Assembly: GCA_902800435.1 (NCBI GenBank)
Contig: CADCEQ010000023.1
Coordinates: 1 to 39,565 of the forward strand
Length of the DNA: 39,565 bases
Direction: 5' to 3'
DNA from: an uncultured Prevotellaceae bacterium
Lineage (GTDB): Bacteria > Bacteroidota > Bacteroidia > Bacteroidales > Bacteroidaceae
A model generated the notes under the pieces. That model saw nothing but the letters and a program-made list of their open reading frames with translations. It was not told the DNA's origin and made no database searches. Shown piece after piece: positions 15,685 through 22,968 of this stretch. The translations under genes and the position numbers were made by a program. Each line of letters begins with the position of its first letter. Within the stretch, counting starts at the first letter, position 1.

Positions 15685-15733
15685 GTTCCCACGCCCTTGT
15701 GTCGATTGTCACAGGCCGTGGGAACACTCTTTT
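15685..15733 (+). terminator. Intrinsic terminator after uxuA
   Basis: GTTCCCACG (15685-15693) pairs with CGTGGGAAC (15717-15725), with a second inner helix (CCTTGTG with CACAGG, one bulge), followed by ACTCTTTT. The T-tract is short, so efficiency is uncertain. Confidence 0.75.
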
Positions 15734-15776
15734 GGCGCCGCCAGAGTAACTATGACTCCCCTTTTTTGGCGTTTTG

Positions 15777-15808
15777 TTTGGAAGTTTCAGAAATAATGCT
15801 TATATTTG
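15777..15808 (+). promoter_or_regulatory. Promoter of the MazF-type toxin-antitoxin pair
   Basis: TTTG (15777-15780), 20 nt, TATATTTG (15801-15808). The start codon at 15839 is about 25-30 nt beyond the expected transcription start. Such promoters are often autoregulated by the antitoxin, but I see no clear operator. Confidence 0.75.
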
Positions 15809-15838
15809 CCGACGAAAAGAGAAAAAGAAAGGAAAAGT

Positions 15839-16048
15839 ATGTGTACCGTAACACTTTCATACAATGAAAACAGTGCTTTGGCACGGCGTAAACTGGCAGC
15901 TCTGATGTCATCTGGTCTGTTTACGCAAGTTTCTGTCGACACTCCGCAGCCTACGCCGGAGGAAGTGGAGGCACACCGTCAGGAGGTGGAAGCATTCCTG
16001 AACCACTCCAAAAAGAGTATGTCACACATCATTGCGCGCTATTTATGA
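15839..16048 (+). CDS. Putative antitoxin of a MazF-type pair
   Basis: 69 residues from ATG 15839 (MCTVTLSYNENSALARRKLA). It has an N-terminal beta strand, a helix (ALARRKLAALMSSG), and a charged C-terminal tail (EEVEAHRQEVEAFLNHSKKS), the usual antitoxin layout of DNA-binding head and toxin-binding tail. Its stop overlaps the toxin start by four bases (ATGA), the tight coupling normal for toxin-antitoxin pairs. No named antitoxin family is recognised; the call rests on size, position and the neighbouring toxin. Confidence 0.75.
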   Translation: MCTVTLSYNENSALARRKLAALMSSGLFTQVSVDTPQPTPEEVEAHRQEVEAFLNHSKKSMSHIIARYL

Positions 16049-16386
16049 GATACCATCAGAGAGATATCGTCGAGGTGAATTTCCTGTTTCCAGACGGGAC
16101 CTTTAAACCCCATCCGGCTATTATCGTCTCCAATGATATACTTCAGGAAGACGAGGACGGTTTGTTGTATCTTGTACTCATCACTTCTAACGACACCATC
16201 AATCCGCAGTACTCATATCCGCTGACGGACGACATGCTGATAGGTCATTCATTTGCGAAGCCAAGTTTGGCCAAGTGTCAGATAATTGCAGGATATGTTG
16301 AACGCGACATATTCCGCCGTCTTGGTTCCATCAAGGAGAAGTATTTCAATGAAATCGTCGATAAGACTATAGAATCGATATTCTAA
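16045..16386 (+). CDS. MazF/PemK-like mRNA interferase toxin
   Basis: 113 residues. The opening RDIVEVNFLFPDGTFKPHPA followed by IIVSND matches the first strands of the PemK/MazF fold (G-D-I-V-x-V-x-F, R/H-P-x-I-V-S). It continues with LLYLVLITSND, YPLTDDML, and SFAKPSLAKCQIIAGYVERD, where family members carry the strand and helix that complete the RNA-cleaving site. It should cut single-stranded RNA when free of its antitoxin. It converges on the esterase gene with a 15-base gap. Confidence 0.87.
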   Translation: MRYHQRDIVEVNFLFPDGTFKPHPAIIVSNDILQEDEDGLLYLVLITSNDTINPQYSYPLTDDMLIGHSFAKPSLAKCQIIAGYVERDIFRRLGSIKEKYFNEIVDKTIESIF

Positions 16387-16401
16387 TATAAGGTGTCTGG
16401 C

Positions 16402-17340
16402 TCACAAGGGCTCAGAATTGTGAGTATTGAAATACTCCTTACAGTATGCACTCATTGTGCTGTCATACTTTTCGCTACAGTCTTTGTCGTTCATCAAGGT
16501 ATGTCCTGAATTCGGAAACACAATGAGATTGTATGGCTTGCCCAGGCTGTCGTACTTTGCCTGAAGAGCATGATAGTGGTCGGGCTTGACCAGCCAGTCT
16601 TTCTCGCCATAAGCAAAGATGGAAGGCAGGGCAGTAGAATCGTTGATATAGAATATGGGCGAGGCCTTCAGCTTGATGCTGTCGAGTTGTTCGCGCGTGA
16701 GGGCAGAGCCGTCCATGCGTTCTCCCGTGCAACTGAACACGAAATTCTCCACCTCTTCCGTCTTGGCATCACCGTTGTATGGGAACAGGATGCGAAAATC
16801 GGCTGGTCCGACCTTGATGGCTGCAAAGCGTATCGGAAGCGGATGCGAATGGCCGTAGGCATACATCATGGCCAGATGGCCACCAGCCGACGTTCCACCG
16901 ATAGCCATCTGCCGTATATGAACGCCCTTACCGGCTGCCAAGTGTCCAATATGCCGTATGCAGGCATCGATTTCTTCAAGCATGGTAGGAAGCGAGACGC
17001 CTTGTTCATTCAGCAGGCTGTAGTTCATGGTGGCTGTGGCATATCCCCTTTGTACCCATTTATAACAGTCGCCATGATGCTCATACTTGTCGCCGCCTAT
17101 CCACGAACCGCCATGCACATACAGAATGAGTGCCAGACTGTCCTTCGAGGCTGCATCGACGGGCAGATACAGATCGTAGGTGTTGTGCTCACGGCTCCCA
17201 TAAGCGATGTCGGTAAAGCGCTGGCCGTAATCATCATGCCACTTGGGTTTAAGCACATACAGGGTGACAGCCCCTATGACGAGTAATAGCAGTACAACTC
17301 CGAACAGGCAGCCACAGCCTTTCTTAATTTTCTTATTCAT
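16402..17340 (-). CDS. Membrane-anchored alpha/beta hydrolase (BD-FAE/HSL-like esterase)
   Basis: 312 residues. One N-terminal membrane segment (CGCLFGVVLLLLVIGAVTLYVL) anchors a periplasm-facing domain. The oxyanion-hole motif HGGSW, the nucleophile elbow GGTSAGGH, an acid in YGEKDWLV and the His in NSGHTL give a complete Ser-Asp-His triad. The fold matches the BD-FAE/esterase-lipase group, whose members often remove acetyl or feruloyl groups from plant polysaccharides; the true substrate is unknown. It lies between two toxin-antitoxin pairs. No promoter of the usual type is visible upstream. Confidence 0.88.
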   Translation of the reverse strand: MNKKIKKGCGCLFGVVLLLLVIGAVTLYVLKPKWHDDYGQRFTDIAYGSREHNTYDLYLPVDAASKDSLALILYVHGGSWIGGDKYEHHGDCYKWVQRGYATATMNYSLLNEQGVSLPTMLEEIDACIRHIGHLAAGKGVHIRQMAIGGTSAGGHLAMMYAYGHSHPLPIRFAAIKVGPADFRILFPYNGDAKTEEVENFVFSCTGERMDGSALTREQLDSIKLKASPIFYINDSTALPSIFAYGEKDWLVKPDHYHALQAKYDSLGKPYNLIVFPNSGHTLMNDKDCSEKYDSTMSAYCKEYFNTHNSEPL

Positions 17341-17392
17341 TGTTGTTTATGATGAATCACGGTGAAGTTCTCATATTATTAACGCCTTACAC

Positions 17393-17425
17393 CGGCATTT
17401 ATTGCGGGGAGGAATCAAAAACCCG
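17393..17425. repeat. Dispersed repeat copy 2
   Basis: Inverted near-match of 128-160. It lies 50-85 bases upstream of the esterase start and ahead of the RelB/PIN promoter. No other function is visible in 17341-17470. Confidence 0.6.
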
Positions 17426-17472
17426 TTCCTATGATTCCGACTTAGCTTAAAAAACTATAATTATTACGCCAA

Positions 17473-17507
17473 TTTGGTGTCATAATGAAGTAAATATTGT
17501 ATATTTG
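17473..17507 (+). promoter_or_regulatory. Probable promoter of the RelB/PIN pair
   Basis: TATATTTG (17500-17507) is a clear -7 element. The nearest TTTG (17473-17476) gives a 23-nt spacer, longer than usual. Transcription would start about 17512-17515, leaving a leader of under 15 nt. Confidence 0.55.
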
Positions 17508-17525
17508 CAGCAAAAACTGATGATT

Positions 17526-17837
17526 ATGGCACAAGTATCAATGACCGTCCGCATGGACTCACAACTTAAAAAGCAGTTCAACGAACTGTGCAACGAAATC
17601 GGCATGAGCGTCAACACCGCTATCAATGTGTTTGCAAAGGCCGTAGTCATGAACCGTAAGATTCCGTTCGAAGTAAAGGCCGCTCCCAAGGCCGAGGCGA
17701 TGAGCGGACTTGATGCATTCTATGCACTGAGAGCAGAGGTTGAAAAGAATCATCTTCCCGAATTAACACTCGACGAGATCAACGAGGTAATCCGTCAGGC
17801 TCGCGAAGAGAAGGATGCAAGAAATGGGAAGCGATGA
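17526..17837 (+). CDS. RelB/DinJ family antitoxin
   Basis: 103 residues from ATG 17526 (MAQVSMTVRMDSQLKKQFNE); an ATG at 17520 is also possible. The ribbon-helix-helix head is visible: MTVRMDSQLKKQF, then LCNEIGMSVNTAINVFAKAV, typical of RelB/DinJ. The C-terminal tail (LDEINEVIRQAREEKDARNG) would wrap the toxin. It probably represses its own promoter. It overlaps the PIN toxin start by four bases. RelB-type antitoxins more often pair with RelE/YafQ toxins; a PIN partner is a mixed pairing. Confidence 0.9.
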   Translation: MAQVSMTVRMDSQLKKQFNELCNEIGMSVNTAINVFAKAVVMNRKIPFEVKAAPKAEAMSGLDAFYALRAEVEKNHLPELTLDEINEVIRQAREEKDARNGKR

Positions 17838-18235
17838 TTTACGCAGTAATTGATACTAACGTCATTGTCTCTGCTCTGTTTACACGTAATACTGAGGCGG
17901 CTACGGTAAAGGTGTTAGATGCAATGTTACAGGGCAAAATTGTCCCCCTGTTTAACGATGATATCATTGCTGAATATAGCGATGTCCTTCATCGGTCGAA
18001 ATTTCATTTTACTCCCTCCTTAGTCCGTGCTTACATTGACAGAATCTGCAATTTGGGAATACGCTCAGAGCGCGTAATCAGTTCAGAACATTTCCCCGAC
18101 CCGAAGGACATAGTGTTCTACGAAGTGGCGCTATCTAAAGATGATGCCTATTTGGTGACGGGCAATATAAAGCACTTCCCCAAGAAGCCGATTGTTGTAA
18201 CCCCAGCAGAAATGCTGGAGATATTGAACCGATAA
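17834..18235 (+). CDS. PIN domain toxin (COG1569-type ribonuclease)
   Basis: 133 residues. The first strand VIDTNVIVSALF carries Asp7, and later acidic positions in AEYSDVL, DPKDIVFYEVAL and KDDAYLVTGNIKHFP complete the metal-binding pocket of PIN nucleases; the last motif is diagnostic for the COG1569 'putative toxin component, PIN family'. It should cleave RNA and be neutralised by the preceding antitoxin. The start is set by the four-base overlap. No terminator of normal form follows; the gene-free palindromic region begins here. Confidence 0.92.
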   Translation: MIYAVIDTNVIVSALFTRNTEAATVKVLDAMLQGKIVPLFNDDIIAEYSDVLHRSKFHFTPSLVRAYIDRICNLGIRSERVISSEHFPDPKDIVFYEVALSKDDAYLVTGNIKHFPKKPIVVTPAEMLEILNR

Positions 18236-18319
18236 TCAGGAGTCCACGCACATCATATTCTTATACAGCCACATTGTTCGGACGAAAAATGATCAGCGCA
18301 ATTGCTCCGACTAAACCAT

Positions 18320-18363
18320 GCACTTAGCCACACTAAAATGCAAACTTAGCCGCGCTAAAATGC
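18320..18363. repeat. Two tandem 22-base units
   Basis: CACTTAGCCACACTAAAATG and the following copy differ at only a few positions. They form the left edge of the gene-free region 18236-18762. Confidence 0.7.
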
Positions 18364-18392
18364 CGCTTCAGGAGGGCTGAGGTGCCGCTATA

Positions 18393-18760
18393 GAAATAAA
18401 TAGCCACGCTGTCAGCGGTGTCATCGTCATCGATTGGCAGTATTATTCATGCAACACGCTGATATATAGGCATATACGCAAATAGCGGCAGGCGATGACA
18501 CCGATGACACCGATGACAGCGGGGGTATTTATATTTATTATGTGTATGTGGCGGGCGGCACCTCGGAAACGATGACGATGACGATGACACCGCTGACAGC
18601 GAGGGCATTTATTTTTCTATGTTCGCTGCTGTCGACTGCTCTTTGCAGAGCATTATATATATTATTATATATAATAATATATATAATGACTACTATTTCG
18701 GTCTATCGATGGAAATAAATAGGCCGGTGTCATCGGTGTCATCGTCAGCGGTGTCATCGC
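18393..18760. repeat. Gene-free palindromic region with four (GTGTCATC)n arms
   Basis: Four related blocks occur: A (18393-18432, plus), B (18493-18539, minus), C (18570-18618, minus) and D (18709-18760, plus). Each joins an AAATAAATA-like end to repeats of GTGTCATC/GTCATC. A and B face each other and can pair over a 60-base loop; C and D can pair around a central A/T palindrome. No coding frame, promoter or RNA gene is evident. The stop codon of the DUF4861 gene touches block D. Confidence 0.85.
18651..18688. repeat. Perfect 38-base A/T palindrome
   Basis: The sequence from CATTATATAT to its complement ATATATAATG is identical to its own reverse complement over 38 bases. It could extrude as a cruciform or form a long RNA hairpin. 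It lies at the centre of the C/D arms described for 18393-18760. Confidence 0.9.
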
Positions 18761-18762
18761 TT

Positions 18763-19950
18763 TTAGTGAACACTCACCTCAAGCGGAGCGGCGAGACCGC
18801 GGAGGAACCACTCTATGCGAGCTTGCCACTCCTGCGGCGTGCGCACGTCGTACTTCGACCAGGCAGAGCCGAAATAGTAAGTGTAGCGGTCGCCACGATA
18901 GTCGCTGAGTATGCCGAGGGCATGACCGCGATGGCGGCGGGTCTCGACGCTGCCGTTGGGGAAGAGGGCGGCAACATAGAGCGGCGCCTGGTGGACGCGG
19001 GGCTGGTCGGTGGGGTCGGTATAGTAGACGTAGTTTGAGCCGAGGACGACGGGCTCAGGGGCTTCGCGCTGAATGACGACACCCGAACAGAAGCTGACGG
19101 CATGGTCGAGTCCCTCATACCAGACGGTCATACGGTTGAAGTTCGACTGCTTGTCGAGCTGAATGATGCGGTGCTCCTCAACCTCGCAGCCGTCGACCTG
19201 CGTCTTGTTCTGCACCAGATGGACGGTGAAGCGCAGCGGACCGTCGTCGAGAATCTCATAGCGGTTGAAGACGTAGGGCATCACGATGCTGTCGCCGACC
19301 ATCAGAGCCGGAGCGCCGCAGCCTAAGGTGGCACCCACCTTATAAGGGTCGAGTCCGCGCCCGTGGTCGTGATGGTAGCTGTTGATGCGGTAGAGCGAGT
19401 CGCCGCGCTGACGGTTGATGCGCCGCAGGGAGTCGACGCGCGGCATCATCACCACGTCCTCGATATAGTAGCGGTCGTCGACAACCAGCTCAGGCGTGTT
19501 CTTCGTCCACACGTCGATACCGTAGGAGCGCTCGCCTGTGCGGCCAAGGGCAGGGCCGTAGACGCGATAGGCGCCTCGGTCGTTCTCCCAGGCAAAGTCA
19601 TCCTTGCGCTCGGGATGGAGGGCACCGTGACAGACGGTCTGGAACTTAGGCGGCTGGCCGGGCACGATGACGAAACGCGCCGTACCATGCGGGCGCACGG
19701 CAGCCTCGATGAGCAGCTGGCCGTCGTGGGTGAGCTGATAGGGCACGTCGAGGGCGGCTCCTTCGAGCACGCGGAAGGGGACGTCGTGGCCAGCTATATG
19801 GAAGGTGGGAAGCACGTCAGCAGTTGGTATGGCCACCACCTCATGGCGGAAGTCGGCTGTGGGGTTCTTCACTTCAACGGTCAGCGACTGGGCTGTAGAA
19901 GCGAGAAGTGAGAAGTGAAAAGCGAAAAGTGAAAGGAGCAGTCTATTCAT
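18763..19950 (-). CDS. DUF4861 family exported protein
   Basis: 395 residues. The signal peptide ends near STAQ-S, and its hydrophobic core (LLSLFAFHFSLLAS) is encoded by the simple repeat at 19901-19935. The mature protein matches DUF4861: KNPTADFRHEVVAIP at the N-terminus, FAWENDRGAYRVYGPAL, YGIDVWTKNTPELVVDDRYY, NSYHHDHGRGLDPYKVGATL and YYFGSAWSKYD near the end. Members are found near polysaccharide-use genes and some are suggested to act on sugars; activity here is unproven. Its start overlaps the DPP IV stop by four bases, so it is the last gene of the bamD operon. Confidence 0.9.
   Translation of the reverse strand: MNRLLLSLFAFHFSLLASTAQSLTVEVKNPTADFRHEVVAIPTADVLPTFHIAGHDVPFRVLEGAALDVPYQLTHDGQLLIEAAVRPHGTARFVIVPGQPPKFQTVCHGALHPERKDDFAWENDRGAYRVYGPALGRTGERSYGIDVWTKNTPELVVDDRYYIEDVVMMPRVDSLRRINRQRGDSLYRINSYHHDHGRGLDPYKVGATLGCGAPALMVGDSIVMPYVFNRYEILDDGPLRFTVHLVQNKTQVDGCEVEEHRIIQLDKQSNFNRMTVWYEGLDHAVSFCSGVVIQREAPEPVVLGSNYVYYTDPTDQPRVHQAPLYVAALFPNGSVETRRHRGHALGILSDYRGDRYTYYFGSAWSKYDVRTPQEWQARIEWFLRGLAAPLEVSVH
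19901..19935. repeat. (GTGAAAA)-type simple repeat encoding a signal-peptide core
   Basis: Imperfect heptamers GAAGTGA/AAAGCGA/AAAGTGA on the plus strand are read on the minus strand as residues about 6-17 of the DUF4861 protein. The same unit occurs at 3848-3880 outside coding sequence. Confidence 0.8.
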
Positions 19951-22184
19951 TTCAGTTCGGTATTAAAGAAGTTCAGGCACTGGCGGAACAGGTGGTTGCG
20001 GGTGTTGCCGCCATAGATGCTGTGGTTGCGGTTGGTGTAGACGAGCTGGCGGAAGTCCTTGTCGGCCTGTACGAGAGCCTCTACATACTCGGCCGTGTTG
20101 CGGTAGTGTACGTTGTCGTCGGCCAGTCCGTGACAGAGCAGCAGCGCGCCGCTGAGCTTCGAGGCACGGGCAATGGGGTTCACCTCGTCGTAGCCCTGCT
20201 TGTTCTCGTTGGGTGTGCGCATGTAGCGCTCGGTGTAGACGGTGTCGTAGTAGCGCCAGCACGTTGGCGGCGCAATGGCGATGCCGCAGCGGAAGACGGG
20301 TCGGCCCTCCGACATCGACATCAGCGTGTTCCAGCCACCGTACGACCAGCCCCAGATGGCGATGCGGTCCTTGTCGACATACGGCTGCTGACCGAGCCAC
20401 AGGGCGGTCTCCACCTGGTCGCGCGCCTCGAGCTCGCCGAGTCGCAGGTAGGTACACTTCTCGAACTCAGCACCACGTCCGCCCGTGCCGCGATTGTCGA
20501 CACAGACCACGATATAGCCCTGCTGGGCCATGAGCTGCTCCATAATGGCACCGTTGCCGCTCATGCCGATGCCCCACTTGTTCTGTACCTGCTGGGCTCC
20601 TGGGCCGCCATACTGGTACATAATGACGGGGTACTTCTTCTGCGGGTTAAAGTCTTTGGGCTTCACCATCCAGCCCATGAGCTTGGTCTCGGGCGTGGTG
20701 AATACGAAGAACTCCTTCGTGCCCATGTCGTAAGAGGCGTATTTGTCGGCCAGTGCCTTGTTGTCGATGAGCGTGGTGAGCGTCTTGCCCTGATTGCTGC
20801 AGAGCGAATAGACGGCGGGATTGTTGATGTCTGACCAAGTGTGGACGAAGTACTTGAAGCCCTTCGAGAAGATGGCCGAGTTCCAGCCCTGCTTCGGCGT
20901 CAGGCAGTCGGTCTTGCCGTTGCTGTGGGAAACGAATACCTTCTGCTCGGTGGGACCTTCGTTGAGGGCGGCAAAGTAGACGTCGCCCGTCTGCTCGTCG
21001 TAGCCGTAGACGTCGGTGACGATGGTATGAGCGACACCGCCGAGTCGCTGCCCGGGCTTCTCCAGGTCGCCCACACTGCGCATCAGCTGGCCGTTGAGGT
21101 TGTAGACGTAGATGTGGTTATAGCCGTCGCGCTCGCTGGTCAGCACAATATGCTTGTCGGTGATCAGCGTCTGCGCCAGCACGTCCTCCTTGATGTACTT
21201 GTCGACCTTGTCCTCGACCACAAGCTGGCAGAGCGTCGAGAGCGGGTTGCACATATAGATGCGCAGGCAGTCCTGATGGCGGTTCATGGTGAACACGGCC
21301 ACCTTCGTGGGGTCGCTGGTAGCCTTGATGCGGGGGATGTAGCCGTCGGCGTCGAGCGGCAGGTCCATCTTGCGCGTCTGATGGCTCTTGATGTCGTAGC
21401 TCATCACGCTAACGTCAGAGTTCTTGCCGCCAGGCACGGGATACTTGTAGGTGTAGAAGCCGGGATAGTCGGCATACTCCTGGCGCTCAGGAGCCATGCC
21501 CTTGAACAGCTGCATGGAGTACTGCTTGACCTGACTCTCGTCGAAGCGCACCCAAACGACCTGCTCGGAGTTGGCCGAAAAGACGAGCGCCGAGTTATAG
21601 CTGAACTCCTCCTCATAGACCCAGTCGGGAATGCCGTTGATGACCTCGTTGAACTTGCCGTCCTTGGTAATCTGACTCTCGGCATTGTCGTAGAGCAGCT
21701 TCACCAGATGGATGTTGTTGTCGCGCACGAAGGCGATGACATTGCCGTCGGGCGAGAATACGGGCGTCTGCTGCGGACCGCCGTCGCTGAGCGGCTCCAG
21801 CTTGTTGTTCTGGATCATATATATATAATAGGTGGCAGTGAACGAGCGGCGGTAAATGGGCTTCGTCTGCGTCTGGATGAGTATGCGCTTGCCGTCGGGA
21901 CTCATGATGTAGCCGTCGACCCGACCGACCTTCGGCCCACGGGCTGTCTCGGCGTCGAAGAGCACAGCCGTCTGCTTGCCCGTGCGGAACGAATAGCTGA
22001 CGATGCGCTTGCCGTCGTCGCTGATCTGGGCGTAAGTCTCACCATCGGCCAGTGGCGTCACAGCCGTCATCGACTCGCTGCGGAACGTGCCTCCAACGAC
22101 GTCTTTCAGGCTGAGTTTCTGCCCAGCCAATACACTAACTGCCGTCATCGCCAAGGCAATGAAGGAAATGAGGATTCTTTTCAT
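19947..22184 (-). CDS. Dipeptidyl peptidase IV (S9 family)
   Basis: 745 residues. A signal peptide (MKRILISFIALAMTAVSVLA) precedes an eight-bladed propeller region (DPPIV_N: YAQISDDGKRIVSYSFRTG, SPDGKRILIQTQ, IPDWVYEEEFSYNSALVFSA) and a C-terminal alpha/beta hydrolase. The nucleophile is Ser614 in WGWSYGGWN; the acid is in GLADDNVHY and the His in NRNHSIYGG. The DWVYEEEF motif holds the double Glu that reads the substrate N-terminus. It releases Xaa-Pro dipeptides in the periplasm, part of peptide feeding in Prevotella-like bacteria. It is co-transcribed with DUF4293 upstream and DUF4861 downstream. Confidence 0.96.
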   Translation of the reverse strand: MKRILISFIALAMTAVSVLAGQKLSLKDVVGGTFRSESMTAVTPLADGETYAQISDDGKRIVSYSFRTGKQTAVLFDAETARGPKVGRVDGYIMSPDGKRILIQTQTKPIYRRSFTATYYIYMIQNNKLEPLSDGGPQQTPVFSPDGNVIAFVRDNNIHLVKLLYDNAESQITKDGKFNEVINGIPDWVYEEEFSYNSALVFSANSEQVVWVRFDESQVKQYSMQLFKGMAPERQEYADYPGFYTYKYPVPGGKNSDVSVMSYDIKSHQTRKMDLPLDADGYIPRIKATSDPTKVAVFTMNRHQDCLRIYMCNPLSTLCQLVVEDKVDKYIKEDVLAQTLITDKHIVLTSERDGYNHIYVYNLNGQLMRSVGDLEKPGQRLGGVAHTIVTDVYGYDEQTGDVYFAALNEGPTEQKVFVSHSNGKTDCLTPKQGWNSAIFSKGFKYFVHTWSDINNPAVYSLCSNQGKTLTTLIDNKALADKYASYDMGTKEFFVFTTPETKLMGWMVKPKDFNPQKKYPVIMYQYGGPGAQQVQNKWGIGMSGNGAIMEQLMAQQGYIVVCVDNRGTGGRGAEFEKCTYLRLGELEARDQVETALWLGQQPYVDKDRIAIWGWSYGGWNTLMSMSEGRPVFRCGIAIAPPTCWRYYDTVYTERYMRTPNENKQGYDEVNPIARASKLSGALLLCHGLADDNVHYRNTAEYVEALVQADKDFRQLVYTNRNHSIYGGNTRNHLFRQCLNFFNTELK

Positions 22185-22202
22185 AAGTATTGTGTTTGAG
22201 GG

Positions 22203-22544
22203 TTATCTTATTCTGTCGGCGGCTCGGACGAGCTTCTCGTCGTCGAGAATGCCCTTGCGGGCCAGGAATATCAGGATGACGGCTACCATAGGCAGCGACT
22301 CCACAAGGCTGGCCTCGCCCTCGAGCACGGCTACGCCGATGTACCACGCGAGGAGGACGAACAAGCCGCCCAGACAGAGGCGGGCCTGAAAGATGCGCCG
22401 GTTGTACTGGAAGATGGTGTAGACCGACAATACTGCCGACGCAGCCAACAGCAAGTCGACCCACTGGAACAGGCGCACAAAGAAGCACACCACCACCAGA
22501 ATGGCGGCCAGCAGCAGGAACAAAGTCTGTTTACGTTGTATCAT
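22203..22544 (-). CDS. DUF4293 family membrane protein
   Basis: 113 residues with four predicted membrane spans: TLFLLLAAILVVVCFFV, VDLLLAASAVLSVYTIF, LCLGGLFVLLAWYIGVAVL and SLPMVAVILIFLA. The opening MIQRKQTLFLLLAA is the family signature. The C-terminus ends in a cytoplasmic charged helix (LDDEKLVRAADRIR). The function is unknown. It is typically found next to rpoZ and bamD in Bacteroidota, as here, nine bases after the rpoZ-like gene. Confidence 0.9.
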   Translation of the reverse strand: MIQRKQTLFLLLAAILVVVCFFVRLFQWVDLLLAASAVLSVYTIFQYNRRIFQARLCLGGLFVLLAWYIGVAVLEGEASLVESLPMVAVILIFLARKGILDDEKLVRAADRIR

Positions 22545-22553
22545 ATCCCTGCC

Positions 22554-22910
22554 TTATGCTCCAGCTGATTCCAAATCCTTGTCTTTCTGCAGATCCTTAT
22601 ACGGGTCGCGCCAGTAAACCTGGTTGTCGACAAACTCCTGAGTGGCCAGCAGCGAGGGCTTGGGCAGCTTCTCGTAGTAGCGCGAAATCTCAATCTGTTC
22701 GCGATTCTCGAAGACCTCCTCCAGCGAGTCGTTATAGCTTGCAAACTCGGCCAGCTTCTTGCTGAGGTCGTCCTTAATCTGCAACGAGATCTGGTTGGCG
22801 CGCTTGGCAATGATAGCCACACTCTCGTAGATGTTGCCTGTGTCCTTGCACAGGTCCATGACGTTGCGGGTAACGGTGTTTACCGGGGCTTTTGATTTCT
22901 TGTAATCCAT
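22554..22910 (-). CDS. rpoZ: RNA polymerase omega subunit, Bacteroidota type
   Basis: 118 residues. The block TGNIYESVAIIAKRANQI matches the Rpb6/omega fold used to assemble RNA polymerase (helix with A-x-x-A-R-A-N-Q-I). The C-terminal extension (FENREQIEISRYYEKLPKPS, YWRDPYKDLQKDKD) is typical of Bacteroidota members and longer than enteric omega. It is separated from bamD upstream by 58 bases made almost wholly of a perfect 23-base tandem duplication. It is cytoplasmic and co-transcribed with bamD and DUF4293. Confidence 0.88.
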   Translation of the reverse strand: MDYKKSKAPVNTVTRNVMDLCKDTGNIYESVAIIAKRANQISLQIKDDLSKKLAEFASYNDSLEEVFENREQIEISRYYEKLPKPSLLATQEFVDNQVYWRDPYKDLQKDKDLESAGA

Positions 22911-22920
22911 CTTATTATTT

Positions 22921-22966
22921 ACGATTTACTATATTTTCGATTTACGATTTACTATATTTTCGATTT
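22921..22966. repeat. Perfect 23-base direct duplication between bamD and rpoZ
   Basis: Bases 22921-22943 are identical to 22944-22966 (unit starts ACGATTTACTATATTTTCGA). Two bases later comes the bamD stop on the minus strand, so the array lies in the bamD-rpoZ intercistronic transcript. Confidence 0.95.
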
Positions 22967-22968
22967 AA

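Noticed and set aside
20841..22199. 452-residue plus-strand open frame
   Set aside because: It is antisense to the DPP IV gene and is Val/Asp/Leu-rich, as expected from codon-position mirroring.
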